DNA of 64,000 bases from Ascarosepion bandense. Its lineage: Eukaryota > Mollusca > Cephalopoda > Sepiida > Sepiidae. The stretch is from contig JBBBDQ010001457.1 in the NCBI GenBank assembly GCA_037127315.1, positions 1 to 64,000 on the forward strand, in the 5' to 3' direction. Shown here piece by piece: positions 32,608-43,026 of this stretch. Position 1 is the stretch's first letter. Each line of letters begins with the position of its first letter. The position numbers and the translations under genes are program-made. The notes beneath the pieces are model-generated. The model made no database searches, had not been told where the DNA came from, and saw only the letters and a program-made list of their open reading frames with translations.

Positions 32608-32990
32608 TTAATAAATTTCTATTTTAAAATGCAAAATGTAAATTTTATTCTTTTTACGCTATTCCACACAATCCCACATATTCCAACCTGCCGACAACCA
32701 ACCTTCTGATGATGATAATTCTGGATAAAGCTTGTAAGTTATGTCTGACACAAGGCCGAATCAAACATTAATTTCTACTAATTCTTGTTGTTCCTCCTTT
32801 TAATAAATTTCTATTTTAAAATGCAAAATGTATATTTTATTCTTCTTACGCTATTCCACACAATTCCACATATTCCAACCTGCCGACAACCAACCTTCTG
32901 ATGATGAAAAACCTTCTGATGATTATAAATCTGCATAAATCCTGTAATCTGTAGGGAGTTCGGTTATGTCTGACACAAGGCTGAATACAA
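32608..32990. repeat. Tandem duplication, 192-bp step
   Basis: aataaatttctattttaaaa through ccaaccttctgatgatg occurs at about 32610 and 32802, each followed by a tgtctgacacaaggc block. The copies differ by small indels. Confidence 0.85.
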
Positions 32991-33343
32991 GAAAAATTAA
33001 CCAGCTCCCTACGTCTACAATTGTTCAACCGTAGGGGCAGCAATCAAAATTTTTGCAGCAACAGTAGTAAAAACATGCAAGACAGCAACAATTGCAACCG
33101 ACTCAGCAGTCAGGTTAGATTTAAAGGTTCACTTTCACTGAAGCAAATTGTTCTCAGGGAAAATGGTCTCTTGGATTAAAGCGTTGGTTTGTGAATTTGG
33201 TGATATAGTGATAACAACAATGAAAATGAGGACTATAAATGGTATAACATTTTTATTGTTTCTGAGAGTTGCCTTTTGTGACATTATTAAAACCATTTTT
33301 CTCATTCTTATGGGTAGGGTACGTTTGCGCGTATGGTACGTAT
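32991..33343. other. Spacer, nothing recognised
   Basis: No gene or repeat identified. Confidence 0.35.
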
Positions 33344-33640
33344 GTGCGTTGTGGTGCAGTGGTTATCGGCTCGGAAAGAGAAATCGGGGGATCGAGTTCA
33401 AATTTCAGCTGAATTCTCTGCATTCACTTACGCGCAAATACACTTGGGGAAGGTATCAATCCGTCTCCTCCCTCCAGTTATGGGTTAAATAACAGGACAG
33501 ATTGGGTTCTATAGCCTTGGTCGGCAACTGCAGAAACAAATAGCAACTTACTGAAGGATAATCTTCTGCCCAGACAGTCATGTCTCGAAAGAGACATGAT
33601 TGGCCAAGCGTGTATCACGTATGGCACTTAACTGACTGAC
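33344..33640 (+). mobile_element. Multi-body SINE (single body, with tRNA head)
   Basis: The head has gtgcgttgtggtgcagtggt and tatcggctcgg (A-box region), then gatcgagttcaaatttc (B-box region). The body follows with cttgggg, aaggtatcaatccgtctcct, ttgggttctatagccttggt, cttctgcccagacagtcatg and the hairpin tgtctcgaaagagacatgat, ending cacttaactgactgac. Its first half is the most complete tRNA head of this family on the plus strand. Confidence 0.85.
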
Positions 33641-34650
33641 GTTTTGGCACAGCTGTTTGGGCGTGGCCGTTTAGGCACGGCTGATTTGGCACGAGTCTAT
33701 TTGGCGGTGACTGTTCTGGCACCAAAACAATTTTTTTTAATGTATAAATGTTATTTTATTTATAAATCTTAAGAACATTCTCTTAATTATAAAGCTGTCT
33801 GTATGGAGAAAATTACAATATATCCGTTATAAACTGAAAGATGATACACATATTTAGAAACAGGAAAACTAGCTCTCTCTCCTCGTTTAGCTGTTTGTTC
33901 AGCCTACATACAGAGGGCGCTTTTGTTCCTGCCAACGTCTGAGTTGAGTCAGTCCTTACCCACAGTTAAGTTAGCTGTCACAAGTGTTTCGTTTTTTTAC
34001 CATTTTTTAAAATATATTTTTAACTAGAAACTTTCGTTTTATCCATATGATGGCTGAAGTGGTATAAACGAAACGTGGCAAAGAAAAGTTAACTCATAAC
34101 GGATTCTTAAATGTCTTTGACTAAACAAGCAAAGCTGACAGCAAATTGAAACAATGGCGTTGTGAGCAAAAATGTTTTAAAATTTGTTTTTAAGATCTAA
34201 TGCTCGCAAATCTCATACAAGCCAGTCAATGGCCGTTACCCAGCTCCCGTTAAACATTGGATGTCATCGTCACTCCAGGAAAACATCGTTACCATACTTT
34301 TCAGATCCATCAACTCGATCACCTATACAAGGTAATTATATTACCCAATTTTAAACAGAATAATATTGCTAGTGCTAGTAAATCTGAATTTATTGAATGG
34401 TTTTTTAATTTATAAACAAACTTTTCTTAATGTTATAACACCCGGCTAACGCCAAATCAGCTAGCGCCCAAACGGCCGGGCCCAAACGACGGCGCCCAAA
34501 CGACAGCGCCCAAACGGCCGGGCCCAAACGGCCGGGCCCAAACGACGGCGCCCAAACGACCGGGCCCAAACGACCGGGCCCAAACGACCGGGCCCAAACG
34601 ACGGCGCCCAAACGACCGGGCCCAAACGTCCGGGCCCAAACGACGGCGCC
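33641..34650. mobile_element. Element with GC-rich terminal tandem repeats
   Basis: The left end (33641-33723) has tttgggcgtggccgtttagg, cacggctgatttggcacg. The right end (34437-34650) begins gctaacgccaaatcagctag and continues with about 14 units of a 14-bp repeat (ggcccaaacgaccg/cgcccaaacgacgg). The ends are inverted relative to each other: gctgatttggc pairs with gccaaatcagc. The AT-rich interior (about 700 bp) has no ORF. The superfamily is not recognised. Confidence 0.6.
34450..34650. repeat. 14-bp GC-rich tandem repeat
   Basis: About 14 units alternating between ggcccaaacg and cgcccaaacg with gacc/gacg/gccg linkers. It is a sharp GC peak in AT-rich DNA. The open frames across it (VVWARSFGPGRLG-like) follow from the 42-bp superperiod. 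Confidence 0.95.
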
Positions 34651-34663
34651 CAATAATAATATT

Positions 34664-34880
34664 TGTATACATTTCTGAGACGAGGTATTCTAATTATTTA
34701 CACTATTTACATTGTTCGGACTGTTGTCCTCATCTTTGTTGCCATATTCACGACGTTTCGGCCGTTTTACTCCCCGCCTTCTTCAGGTGCTAAGAATTTC
34801 GAACTGAAAACTTTACTTCATTCACCGGGGCAGATTGTTCTAGTTCCACGGGCCATTAACCTTCCAGATGTTTCAGTACC
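34664..34880 (-). mobile_element. Pal108 half-element
   Basis: It has the outer tail (gacgaggtattc, cctcatctttgttgccatat), then the complement of cggccgaaacgtcgtg and cacctgaagaaggcggg, with the inner part aactgaaaactttac. This copy keeps GTG after GTC, which pairs with CAC before CTGAAGA. Confidence 0.7.
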
Positions 34881-34884
34881 AGTT

Positions 34885-35100
34885 ATCTCCCTTTTAACTC
34901 AACTCTCAAGTAGATAAAATTGTTGGTTGAATCCATTGACTTGAGATTGATACCAAAAGCGACAAGGGAGAGAACAGAAACAGTTAACACAGAATTTACA
35001 TATAGCCACATCGACTGTACATTGGTGAGATCTCGGAACAAGTCTAGTACTACACTTACGTTCAGAAAGTCTAGGTATCATAGCAAAGAGATCATCAGAA
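34885..35100 (-). pseudogene. Jockey/CR1-like LINE, fragment left of the SINE
   Basis: Minus-strand frame with CSDDLFAMIPRLSERKCST and HQCTVDVAICKFCVN, the segment C-terminal to the FYKYFHG motif in the copy at 3588. It continues in the opposite flank of the SINE at 36003. Confidence 0.65.
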
Positions 35101-36000
35101 CAGTCAGTTAAGTGCCATACGTGATACACGCTTTGGGCGATCATGTCTCGAAAGAGACATGACTGACTGGGCAGAAGATTATCCCGCAGTAGATTGCCAT
35201 TTCTGTCTGCGGTAGACTGGTTGCCAGCCAAGGCTATAGAACCCAATCTGTCCTGTTATTTGACTCATAGCTGGAGGGAAAAGCGATGTATTATATTATT
35301 AAGTAGTAATTAGAGAGGGTCAGTGTATTACTTCATAACAATAGAAAACCGATCACCTACTTTATACCAAATAGAAGTCATGTTTCTAGATAATATATTC
35401 AGTCAGTCACTTAAGTGCCATACGTGATACACGCTTTGTGTGATCATATCTCGAAATGAACATAACTGACTGGGCAGAAGTAGTAGGTTGCCATTACTTT
35501 CTGCGGTAGGCTGGTTGCCGACCAAGGCTATAGAACCCAATCTGTCCTGGTATTTGACTCATAGCTAGAGGGAGAAGAGATGTATTATTACATAGTAATT
35601 AGTGGGAGATTAGTTTATTACTTCATTATAATAGAAAACCGATCCCCCACTTTATGCCCAGTAGACGTTTTAATTATGTTTTCAACTATTACATTCAATC
35701 AGTTGGTTGAGTGCCATACGTGATATACGCTTTGGGTGATCATGTCTCGAAATAGATTTAACTGACTGGGCAGAAGATTATCCCGCAGTAGGTTGCCATT
35801 ACTTTCTGCGGTAGACTGGTTGCCAGCCAAGGCTATAGAACCTAATCTGTTCTATTATTTAACCCATAACAGAAAAGAAACGGATTAATACGTTTCCCAA
35901 GATTATTTGTGCGTAAGTGAATGCAAGAGATTCAACTGGAATTCGAACTCAACTTCCAGATTTGTCCTTCCGAACCGATATCCACTGCACCACAACGCAC
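35101..36000 (-). mobile_element. Multi-body SINE with three tandem bodies
   Basis: The tRNA head is at 36000-35920 (minus strand; complement of gatatccactgcaccacaac). Three bodies follow at about 35697-35900, 35401-35600 and 35101-35290, each ending in gactgactgggcag, cgaaagagacatga-type hairpin and agttaagtgccatacgtgat. Steps are about 296-300 bp. Linkers between bodies hold aatagaaaaccgatc and similar sequence. Outermost bases are well defined. Confidence 0.85.
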
Positions 36001-36002
36001 AT

Positions 36003-36420
36003 CCAATCTAGTACTGCGCTTACGTTCAAAAAGGTTTAGATATCATAGCGATGAAATCATCAGAACAGTTACCATGAAAGCATTTATAGAAAAGGCCCAG
36101 AAAGGTCAATGGGAAAGTGATTCAAGTCGAACTTCCAGATCTGTACCAACAATATTGCTGATTCTTTTTATTTTTTTTATTTTATCAAGGTAAATAACAG
36201 AGGCATCGGACCGTATTTGGCAGCAATATTCTAAGCATGGACAAATAGTAGACTTATGAGAGAAAAAAATGTCTCGCACGACACAGCGAACCAGTTTTCT
36301 TAGCAACTAACCTAGCTATGGATTCAATATAGTCATTCCACTTCATGTCAGCTGAAAAAATCCACCCGAGAAAGCTCATCGAGTCAATTTCCGGGGGTTA
36401 GCAACAACCCTGCCGATAGA
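36003..36420 (-). pseudogene. Jockey/CR1-like LINE, fragment right of the SINE
   Basis: Minus-strand frame: HKSTICPCLEYCCQIRSDA, LDKIKKIKRISNIVG, LESLSH, and after a frameshift FHGNCSDDFIAMISKP. It is the same LINE as the left flank. The first 65-70 bp (tctagtactgcgcttacgtt ...) repeat the sequence just left of the SINE (35039-35098). Confidence 0.75.
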
Positions 36421-36692
36421 AGGTAAAAGGGGTGTCTCTCAGATGACCAATGGAAAGAAGGAAAAACAATTAACTGAAGTTTATTTTCTAGAGATTGCAA
36501 AAAGAATTTCAAGCCTAACAAATTACCTTTTCCCTAAAGTCACAGCAAACCTTCATGCATCTATTATAGAGAGAAAAGCCAATTTAGGTGAGAACATGTA
36601 AATATGGGTTAATGTCGCAAAGATTACGTGAAAAAAAAGTTCTACCTATTTACTCAGAAATAATAAAAATGAAAAAATGTAACTTTCCTGTA
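36421..36692. other. Spacer, nothing recognised
   Basis: No gene or repeat identified. Confidence 0.35.
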
Positions 36693-37059
36693 GCCGGAAA
36701 ATTCGCCGAAAGACAAATCGAGCCGAAAGACAATTCGGCGACGGGCAGTTCACCGACATATAATTTAGACAGGACGATTGTCGACGCTTTAAGTCTTTTC
36801 AAATTCAAGCACTCATAGAATTACTTTTTTTTCTTTTTTTAGAACATTCTTTCTAAGCGCTTCAGTCATCATGGAGTTTTTCAAGGCAGAAGGAGGAGGC
36901 GGGGATCTTTTATTTGGGGGTGTTTCGAGGATGCATTTATATATAAAAATAATATTAATATATAAAAAGGTATAGTAATGGATTCTATTGAGTCCTAAAT
37001 GTCATTCCAAAAAAGTTTTAATTCATAAAGTAGTCGTAAAAATATAGAGAAATTAGGAA

Positions 37060-37200
37060 TAGAACGTTTTGGAAACGTCTAGAATGTTCCAGTAGAATCT
37101 AGAGAGTTCGAAAGGTTCTAGAAGTATGCAAATTAGGCGTTAGCCCCTATAAAATAGGTTTTGGGCAGAGAACAGTCAGTTGTTACCAGGGTTTGCTCAT
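37060..37200 (+). promoter_or_regulatory. TATA promoter with heat-shock-element-like motifs
   Basis: agaatgttcc (37081-37090) and ttctagaa (37115-37122) fit the nGAAnnTTCn pattern of heat-shock elements, with further half-sites between them. ctataaaata (37147-37156) is a good TATA box, and cagtcagtt about 20-25 bp downstream could be the start region. A 36-codon hydrophobic reading frame starts at ATG 37276 (MLVLRWMRG...). A poly(A)-type aataaa lies at about 37815. This may be an LTR or a transposon promoter. Confidence 0.4.
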
Positions 37201-37843
37201 TGGCCCCCTTTTTCTTTTTGGCCCAACTTTTCTTTTAGTTTAATCCCCACCCCTTCCCACTTTAGGTGTTCAACAATGTTAGTTCTCCGGTGGATGCGTG
37301 GCGTCTTTCGTTATTTTTCAAGTGTGCTTTTCGTTTTTGCTATGGTGTTTAAATGTGTGAGTGATTGTGTGAGTGATTGCTGATCGGATAAGTGATATTA
37401 TTATATTTCTAAAGCCACGCATTATATTTCGTCCGGGGAACTGATTTTGCTGTCACAATATTAGAGTAGTGGGGGGCTTTTATTACTAATATGATTTTGT
37501 TTAGTTTCTTGTACATATCTTATTTTCATTGTATAAAATCATTGGGGAATTTTAAATGTTGTTGTTTTCTGCCCATGCCCTCCACTGAAAATTGTACATA
37601 TGGAAGTTAAGTAGGACTTCATAGAGCAGCTGAGGTATTGTGGTGGACGTGGTAAGAATGGTAAGTAAAAATGTGGTGTTATGGTGTAAGGTTTATTGTA
37701 AGTGTGTCAGGGTCAACGAAAGTGAATAGCTAAGTTAAATTAGGACAGATGAAGACCAGCCTTCCCCATCCCCGTATTCGGCCTTGTGCCACATTTTTTG
37801 TATCATATACAAGAATAAATAATGTTGTTACCAGGGTCTGCTG
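37174..37843 (+). other. Interval bounded by direct repeat gttgttaccagggt
   Basis: gttgttaccagggt followed by tgct occurs just after the TATA region and again just after aataaa (about 37825). The interval is about 650 bp and has no long ORF. Confidence 0.4.
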
Positions 37844-38304
37844 ATGTTATCAACTCCGATTTGATTCAGGATTTATATCCAACCGAAAGGATCTAATAGA
37901 AGTTGACGACCAACTAAAACCTGAAGAAGAACCTCATGGAACTGTATGGGTAAATACATATTTTTGACTCTTTCATTGACCATACTAAAAATACTTCTTT
38001 ATATACTCATTTGAGGATTTCCAAAAAGTATAGCACTTGACTTACACGCCAACTCACTTTCCTCTCCTCTCCTCGTAACACTTCACTGGGCAGTAGTAAA
38101 CTATAAGTTTTCTATGCCTCTTGATTTGAATGCCAAACTGTATATTTGTAAATATTTTATTTGGTATGATTGTAAATTAAATATTTGTCTGTGATTTATC
38201 TCTGAGTTTTGGTCAATCATTATTTTTTCCTTTTGTTGCACAAACATAGACGGCGTAACATAGACGTCGTGGGTGTTCTTGAAACCAGGTGTTAGTAATT
38301 ACCT
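37844..38304. other. Unassigned part of the TIR element
   Basis: No recognised protein. It ends near caaacatagacggcgtaaca. Confidence 0.3.
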
Positions 38305-40545
38305 GGTCAAGCCCAGGAGGCGACACGAAGAACCAAATAAACTATATAACTATAAACAAGAGATTCAGGAACGCAGTGGTCTAATGCAAAACATACCCAG
38401 GTGCCGACTGCGGAAGTGACCACGTCCCAGTCATCTGCAAACTAAGGGTGAAACTCCGAAGACTGAAGAAGCCCAGCACATCACCAAGGCTACAATACAA
38501 CACGCTTGTGAGTGACCTCACCCTGCAGAAAGAATACAATAACAGCGTGAGAAAGAAATGTGAAGAACAAATTGGAAAAGGGCACTCAGAATGGGATTCA
38601 CTAAAGGAAGCAATGGTGACCTTAGCGAACAACATAGCCCCAAAGGAAGTCAGACGCAGAAGAAAAAACGAGTGAATGACCGAAGAGATTCTCCACATGA
38701 TGCAAAGGAGACAAAAAATAACGCCAAGACATGGAGCAGAGTACAAGAAACTTCACAGGGAGATAAGGAACCAATGCAGACAAGCGAAAGAGGAATGGCT
38801 CAACAAATGCGCAGGAGTAGAGACTGAGCAGGACCAATAAAGCAGAGATGCATAAAGAGATAAAGAACTGACAGGACAAAAAACCTGCTCCTCAACAGGA
38901 TGCATAAAATCATATTCGAAAAAGAGGAAATACTCCAGCGATGGGAACAGCATATAAATGATCTTTTTTGCGACAGGAGAGAACAACCGAGAATACACAA
39001 GGAGGCGGATGAACCGGAAATACTAAAATCCGAAGTGGAAGCTGCAATGGCCAAAATGAACAGAAACAAAGCAACTGGTCCAGACAGCATAGTAATAGAG
39101 CTGCTGATAGCCTTAGAAGAATATGGCATAGAAAAAATTACCTACATAATAAACGAAATTTATAGCAGTGGAATAATACCAGACGACCATTGCAAGTCGA
39201 TATTTATAGCACTGCCGAAGAAACCAGGTGCAAACGAGTGTGAACTACACAGAACTATCAGCTTAATGAGTAACATTACAAAACTGATTGTCAGAATCCT
39301 GATGAATAGGACGAGAAGCAGAATCAGGCCAGAGATAGGACAGGAACAGTGCGGGTTCGTCAAAGACACTGGAACAAGGAACGCCATATTCATGTTTAGG
39401 ATGCTCTCCGAAAGGGCAATACAAATGAAGAAAGACTTGTACCTATTTTTCATTGACTATGCGAAGACATTCGACAAGATACGACACAAAGAATTGATGT
39501 AGATGTTCGGCAGCCTCGACATTTTCGGCAAAGACATAAGAGTAATCAAGAATCTATACTGGCAGCAAACGGCCTGCCTACGGACAGGTAACGATCTCAG
39601 TAAATTTACAAAGATAGAAAGAGGCGTAAGACAAGGATGTGTCTTTTCACCGGATTTGTTCAACTTGTACAGCGAGAATATTTTGAGGACCCTAGATGAC
39701 ACGCCAGGATTTGTTATTGGAAAACAGAACTTGAACAACTTAAGGTATGCATATGATACAGTGCTGAGTGTAGACACGGAAAGGAAACTACAAGACCTCC
39801 TACAGAAGGTAGCGGTGGAGAGTGACAAGAAAGGACTACAAATAAACTTCAAGAAAACTGAATGCATGGTCATCAGCAAAAGGTGCAACCCAAAATGCCA
39901 AATACAGGTGGGGGATACCAGAATAAAGCAAGTACAAACATTTAAATACCAAGGAAGTGTTCTAACAGGAGATGGAAAGTGCGACACAGAGATCCGAAGA
40001 TAAATTGGCATGGCAAAGGACGCGTTCCAGAAGATGAGTAAAGTATTAACACAGTAAAATTTCACTAGAAACAAAGAAAAGAGTGCTGGATTGCTATGTT
40101 ATGTCAGTTCTTCAATACGGTAGTGAATGCTGGACAATATCATCGAAAATGAGGACAAAACTGGAAGCAGCAGAAATGTGGTTCTACAGAAGGATGCTGC
40201 GGATATCGTGGACTGAGCATGCAAGCAACGATAAGGTGTTGGAAAGAATGGCAATAAAAAGGAAATTAATACTGAGCATCAGGAAGAGACAACTGAAGTT
40301 CCTGGGACACGCAATGAGGAAGGAGAGCCTGGAGAACCTGATACTGGCTGGCCAGATAAAAGGAAAGAGTGACAGAGGAAGGCAGCGGATAACTTATTTG
40401 CAGGGCTTGATCAGGTGGATGACGGAACGGGGGTTGCGAGGTGTAACAGGAGCAAACATACTAAGAGCCACAAGGGATAGGGAGACGTGGAGAACCATGA
40501 TCGCCTACGTCCTGAAGGGACAGGGCACATAGAAGAAGAAGAACA
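38305..40545 (+). pseudogene. RTE-like LINE, longest copy, 5'-truncated
   Basis: The copy starts in the C-terminal part of the apurinic endonuclease (SSPGGDTKNQINYITINK, YPGADCGSDHVPVICKLR; the SDH histidine of the nuclease is present). After a frameshift near 38670-38900, an open frame 38900-39502 carries MNRNKATGPDSIVIELL, LPKKPGANECELHRTISLM and LYLFFIDYAKTFDKIRH. A TAG at 39500 interrupts the frame, which continues 39503-40003 with RGVRQGCVFSPDLFNLY and the catalytic box YAYDTVLS (YADD expected, so one aspartate is lost). The C-terminal domain is in 40083-40532 (DCYVMSVLQYGSECWTIS, MWFYRRMLRISWTEHAS). It ends with agaagaagaa. Not functional. Confidence 0.92.
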
Positions 40546-40846
40546 CGTAACAGAGGGATACATTTACATTGTTAACAAAACTAGAGAATCTAAAAGTTAC
40601 TGAAGGTGGGAACAACAAAAACTATACAATGCAAAACTGACAACAATCGATGATGTAATTAACAAAACGTCTTCGGAACATTCGCATCCACCAACACATG
40701 GACAGTTCGCCGAGAGTTTATAAAAAAATGGATGAGAGTTTGAACTTGGAAAGACTTAAAGCTGCGACCAATTCTCCTATCTGTGAATTGTCTATCGGTG
40801 AACTGTCCGTCGGCAAATAGTCTTTCGGCGAACTGTGTACATACGG

Positions 40847-41209
40847 ACATTCAACTTTGGCTTTATAAATGAACATTTATTTTTGCTAGTAGATGCAAAC
40901 ACAAAATATGAATATCTTTAAGTGTTTTTGAAGTATATTTAGCAATTTAATGATATTCCAATCAGTTTGCAAAAGCATTAGAAAAAACTTAAAAAGCTTT
41001 CCTTGTCTTGATTATGAAAATTCGTTCATACTCGCGGATGTCTAATTGTATTGATGACTGTTTACGCTCTCACACCCTGATTAAGCAATCTGGAAAAATG
41101 GTAGACTTTGAAAAATCACTAGCCACTCTAGCATCTACGCATCGTTCATTCAGTAATGAATTAGAACATTCTCAGCTGCTAGCGTATGTTTACATGATAT
41201 ATCACACGC
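40847..41209. other. Spacer, nothing recognised
   Basis: AT-rich; no gene. Confidence 0.35.
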
Positions 41210-41317
41210 TAAAAGTCTGCTTTCTTCTACCGAGCGCCCAAAGCTCAGAGGTAGAATCGCCGACTGATGTCGATTCGGTCGGGTTTCAATCCTGGCTAGA
41301 AGCAATCAGATGTCTAA

Positions 41318-41361
41318 CTGTACTGATGAGCTGTGATACAGCGAAACAGATCTGTCTGCGG
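41318..41361 (+). ncRNA. Type I hammerhead ribozyme motif in HH-SINE copy 2
   Basis: Core CTGATGA (41323-41329), stem II GCTGT-GAT-ACAGC, GAAA (41343-41346), self-complementary ACAGATCTGT, and GTC with predicted cleavage after C41356. Stem I pairs CTGTA (41318-41322) with TGCGG (41357-41361), using two G-U pairs. No core base is missing. Confidence 0.8.
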
Positions 41362-41365
41362 ATGA

Positions 41366-41396
<31 letters not shown>

Positions 41397-41474
41397 GCGA
41401 TGCATAAATTGTCGTCTAAATAATTTCGACGAGAATTTATGCATTGCACTAATATATATTATGGATATAGTCAT

Positions 41475-41518
41475 CCGCAGACAGCTCTGTTTCGCTGTAT
41501 CACAGCTCATCAGTACGG
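41475..41518 (-). ncRNA. Type I hammerhead ribozyme motif in HH-SINE copy 3
   Basis: On the minus strand: CCGTA (41518-41514), CTGATGA (41513-41507), GCTGT-GAT-ACAGC, GAAAC (41493-41489), stem III ACAG-AG-CTGT, and GTC with predicted cleavage at 41480, then TGCGG (41479-41475). Stem I is five pairs with one G-U. This copy has the best stem I of the three. Confidence 0.82.
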
Positions 41519-41645
41519 TTAGACCCCGATTGCTTTTAACCCAGGATTGAAACCCGACGAATTGGCGTCATTCGGCGATTCTACCTCTTGGCTATGGGTG
41601 CTCGGTAGAAGAAGGTACACTTTTTAGTATGTATATTATCATTAT

Positions 41646-42415
41646 ACACGCCCAATAGCCAGAGTGCTCTAATCCATTATTGAAGGAGTGATGCATACAT
41701 CCCAGAGTAGCTACTGTTTTTCAAAAAATATATAAAACAAATCTTGATCTGACAGATTTTGAGTTGGTCTTCATCGAAATATACAATCATGACTTTACGA
41801 GTGCATGCAATTCTGTAAAAAGCATAATTTTAATGAAAAATCCATTTTCTATCATTACCATATAATTTGTTGCGTCTTCATGTCTCCAAACAAAAAATAT
41901 TTTAACATATGCTGAATAGTGATAAAAAAGAACTGCTGGTGTTGATTTGGCATATATCACCTGTTTCACTCAGCCACTACTACTTATTTTCTCAGTATAT
42001 TTAAGTTTGACTACCAGAGAGCGCTGTCGAACCATCTGCTGATTCGCGGGAGACTATCTACCTGCTGTTAGGCCATTAGGTTCCCGCGACTGACCAACCA
42101 AAAATCGTTGATCAGTGCCCAGGTCTGGTAACTGTTGCCTTTTTGCTCAGTAAGGGGCTTGTACACATTTTCTCTCATGTGGTATGTGTCCACCAGCTGC
42201 AGGCTGACATCCGGTGCAAGCACGTGTTACTACCTGCCATATTTAATTCGCAGTTACACAATATACAGTAAACAGGGAAGCTTAGATTTCACTTCTCTCT
42301 TTTCTAAACTCATCACCATTTTACAATTTCTTTTATATTCAGACTCACTCCCTCTCCCTCTCTGTTTTGTTGTTGCTTTACATGTACACCTCTGAAGTAA
42401 TTTAAGCGTTCGCTT

Positions 42416-42417
<2 letters not shown>
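41646..42417. other. Spacer, nothing recognised
   Basis: No recognised gene. The 86-codon open frame at 42135-42395 has no family match. Confidence 0.35.
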
Positions 42418-42467
<50 letters not shown>

Positions 42468-42505
42468 TCTCTCTCTCTTTCTCTCTCTTTCTCATTCACA
42501 CACAC
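42418..42505. repeat. (CT)n/(CA)n microsatellite
   Basis: (CT)n, then (CA)n, then interrupted (CT)n. Confidence 0.95.
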
Positions 42506-42724
42506 CCATACAAATACATGCGTATATACATATGGATTTTACACACACGCAAGCGAGCGCGCAAACACGCGCACTCATATACATATTTATGGATAAAGGA
42601 TCTCAGCCTTTTCTCGAGACTGTCATGCGGGTTTAACTAGAGTAAAATAAATTTGATTAAAAGTTAAGTAATTGTATACTTAACGGTTTCCACAAAAGTA
42701 ACCTTTTTACAGAGGACAAAAAAT

Positions 42725-42783
42725 TATGGAGCCCCATGGTCGCCTTCATCCTGAAAAGACGCAACATGAAGAAAAACAAGAAG
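42725..42783 (+). pseudogene. RTE-like LINE, extreme 3' fragment
   Basis: About 20 codons (WSPMVAFILKRRNMKK-like) match the last codons before the 3' end of the RTE-like family (MIAYVLKGQGT). Confidence 0.5.
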
Positions 42784-43026
42784 CATTTATTTATTTATTT
42801 TGTTATATTTCTGCTTAAATATTTATTTCTCTTATTTCAGTGTGCAGCAAAAGTTTCTAACATATTTTATTTCAAATATTAGGTTGCTTGAAAAACAAAC
42901 TTTTATTCCTGAATTAATTTATTTGAACATGAATTAAAATTAGTCAAAATAGAAACTATACATCTATATATTTCTGTCATTAAATTGCAAGGCTATTCAT
43001 GCCTTTAAGAGAGAACTGTACAGGTT
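42784..43026. other. Spacer, nothing recognised
   Basis: AT-rich, with a (TTTA)n-like start. Confidence 0.35.

Larger units (their letters stand above)
36693..40846. mobile_element. 4.15-kb element with about 120-bp terminal inverted repeats
   Basis: The left end (36693-36820) reads ccggaaaattcgccgaaaga, caattcggcgacgggcagtt, caccgac ... tttaagtcttttcaaattca. The right end (40728-40846) is its complement: gagtttgaacttggaaagac, tgtgaattgtctatcggtga, actgtccgtcggc, tctttcggcgaactg. The ends contain short direct subrepeats of the tctttcggcgaattg type. An RTE-like LINE is nested inside. No transposase is recognised, so the superfamily is open. Confidence 0.7.
41210..41645. mobile_element. Palindrome of two HH-SINEs around a mini-hairpin
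   Basis: HH-SINE copy 2 (plus, 41226-41370) and copy 3 (minus, 41470-41620) face each other tail to tail. Between them are a (TA)n tract and a 60-bp hairpin (gggtgcgatgcataaattgt with its partner acaatttatgcatcgcacc-like right arm at 41431-41450). The homology continues outside the SINEs (cttcttctaccgagcgccc versus gggtgctcggtagaagaag), so the whole 430 bp is one inverted duplication. Confidence 0.8.

Noticed and set aside
32708..32740. Hammerhead core at ctgatgatgataattctgga
   Set aside because: CTGATGA is present but no GAAA follows after a closable stem.
33344..33420. Functional tRNA gene
   Set aside because: A- and B-box-like motifs are present, but the cloverleaf is not conserved and the segment is the head of a repeated SINE. 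The same applies to the heads at 17280, 41231 and the centres of Pal108.
34405..34672. GC-rich protein of VVWARSFGPGRLG repeats
   Set aside because: Frames come from three 14-bp units giving a 42-bp period; several frames are open at once and no start or exon context exists.
34899..35246. 115-codon minus-strand protein
   Set aside because: It is a chance fusion of SINE body sequence with a LINE fragment.
38381..39129. Minus-strand ORFs at 38381-39129 and 39160-40074
   Set aside because: They are antisense shadows of the RTE-like LINE.
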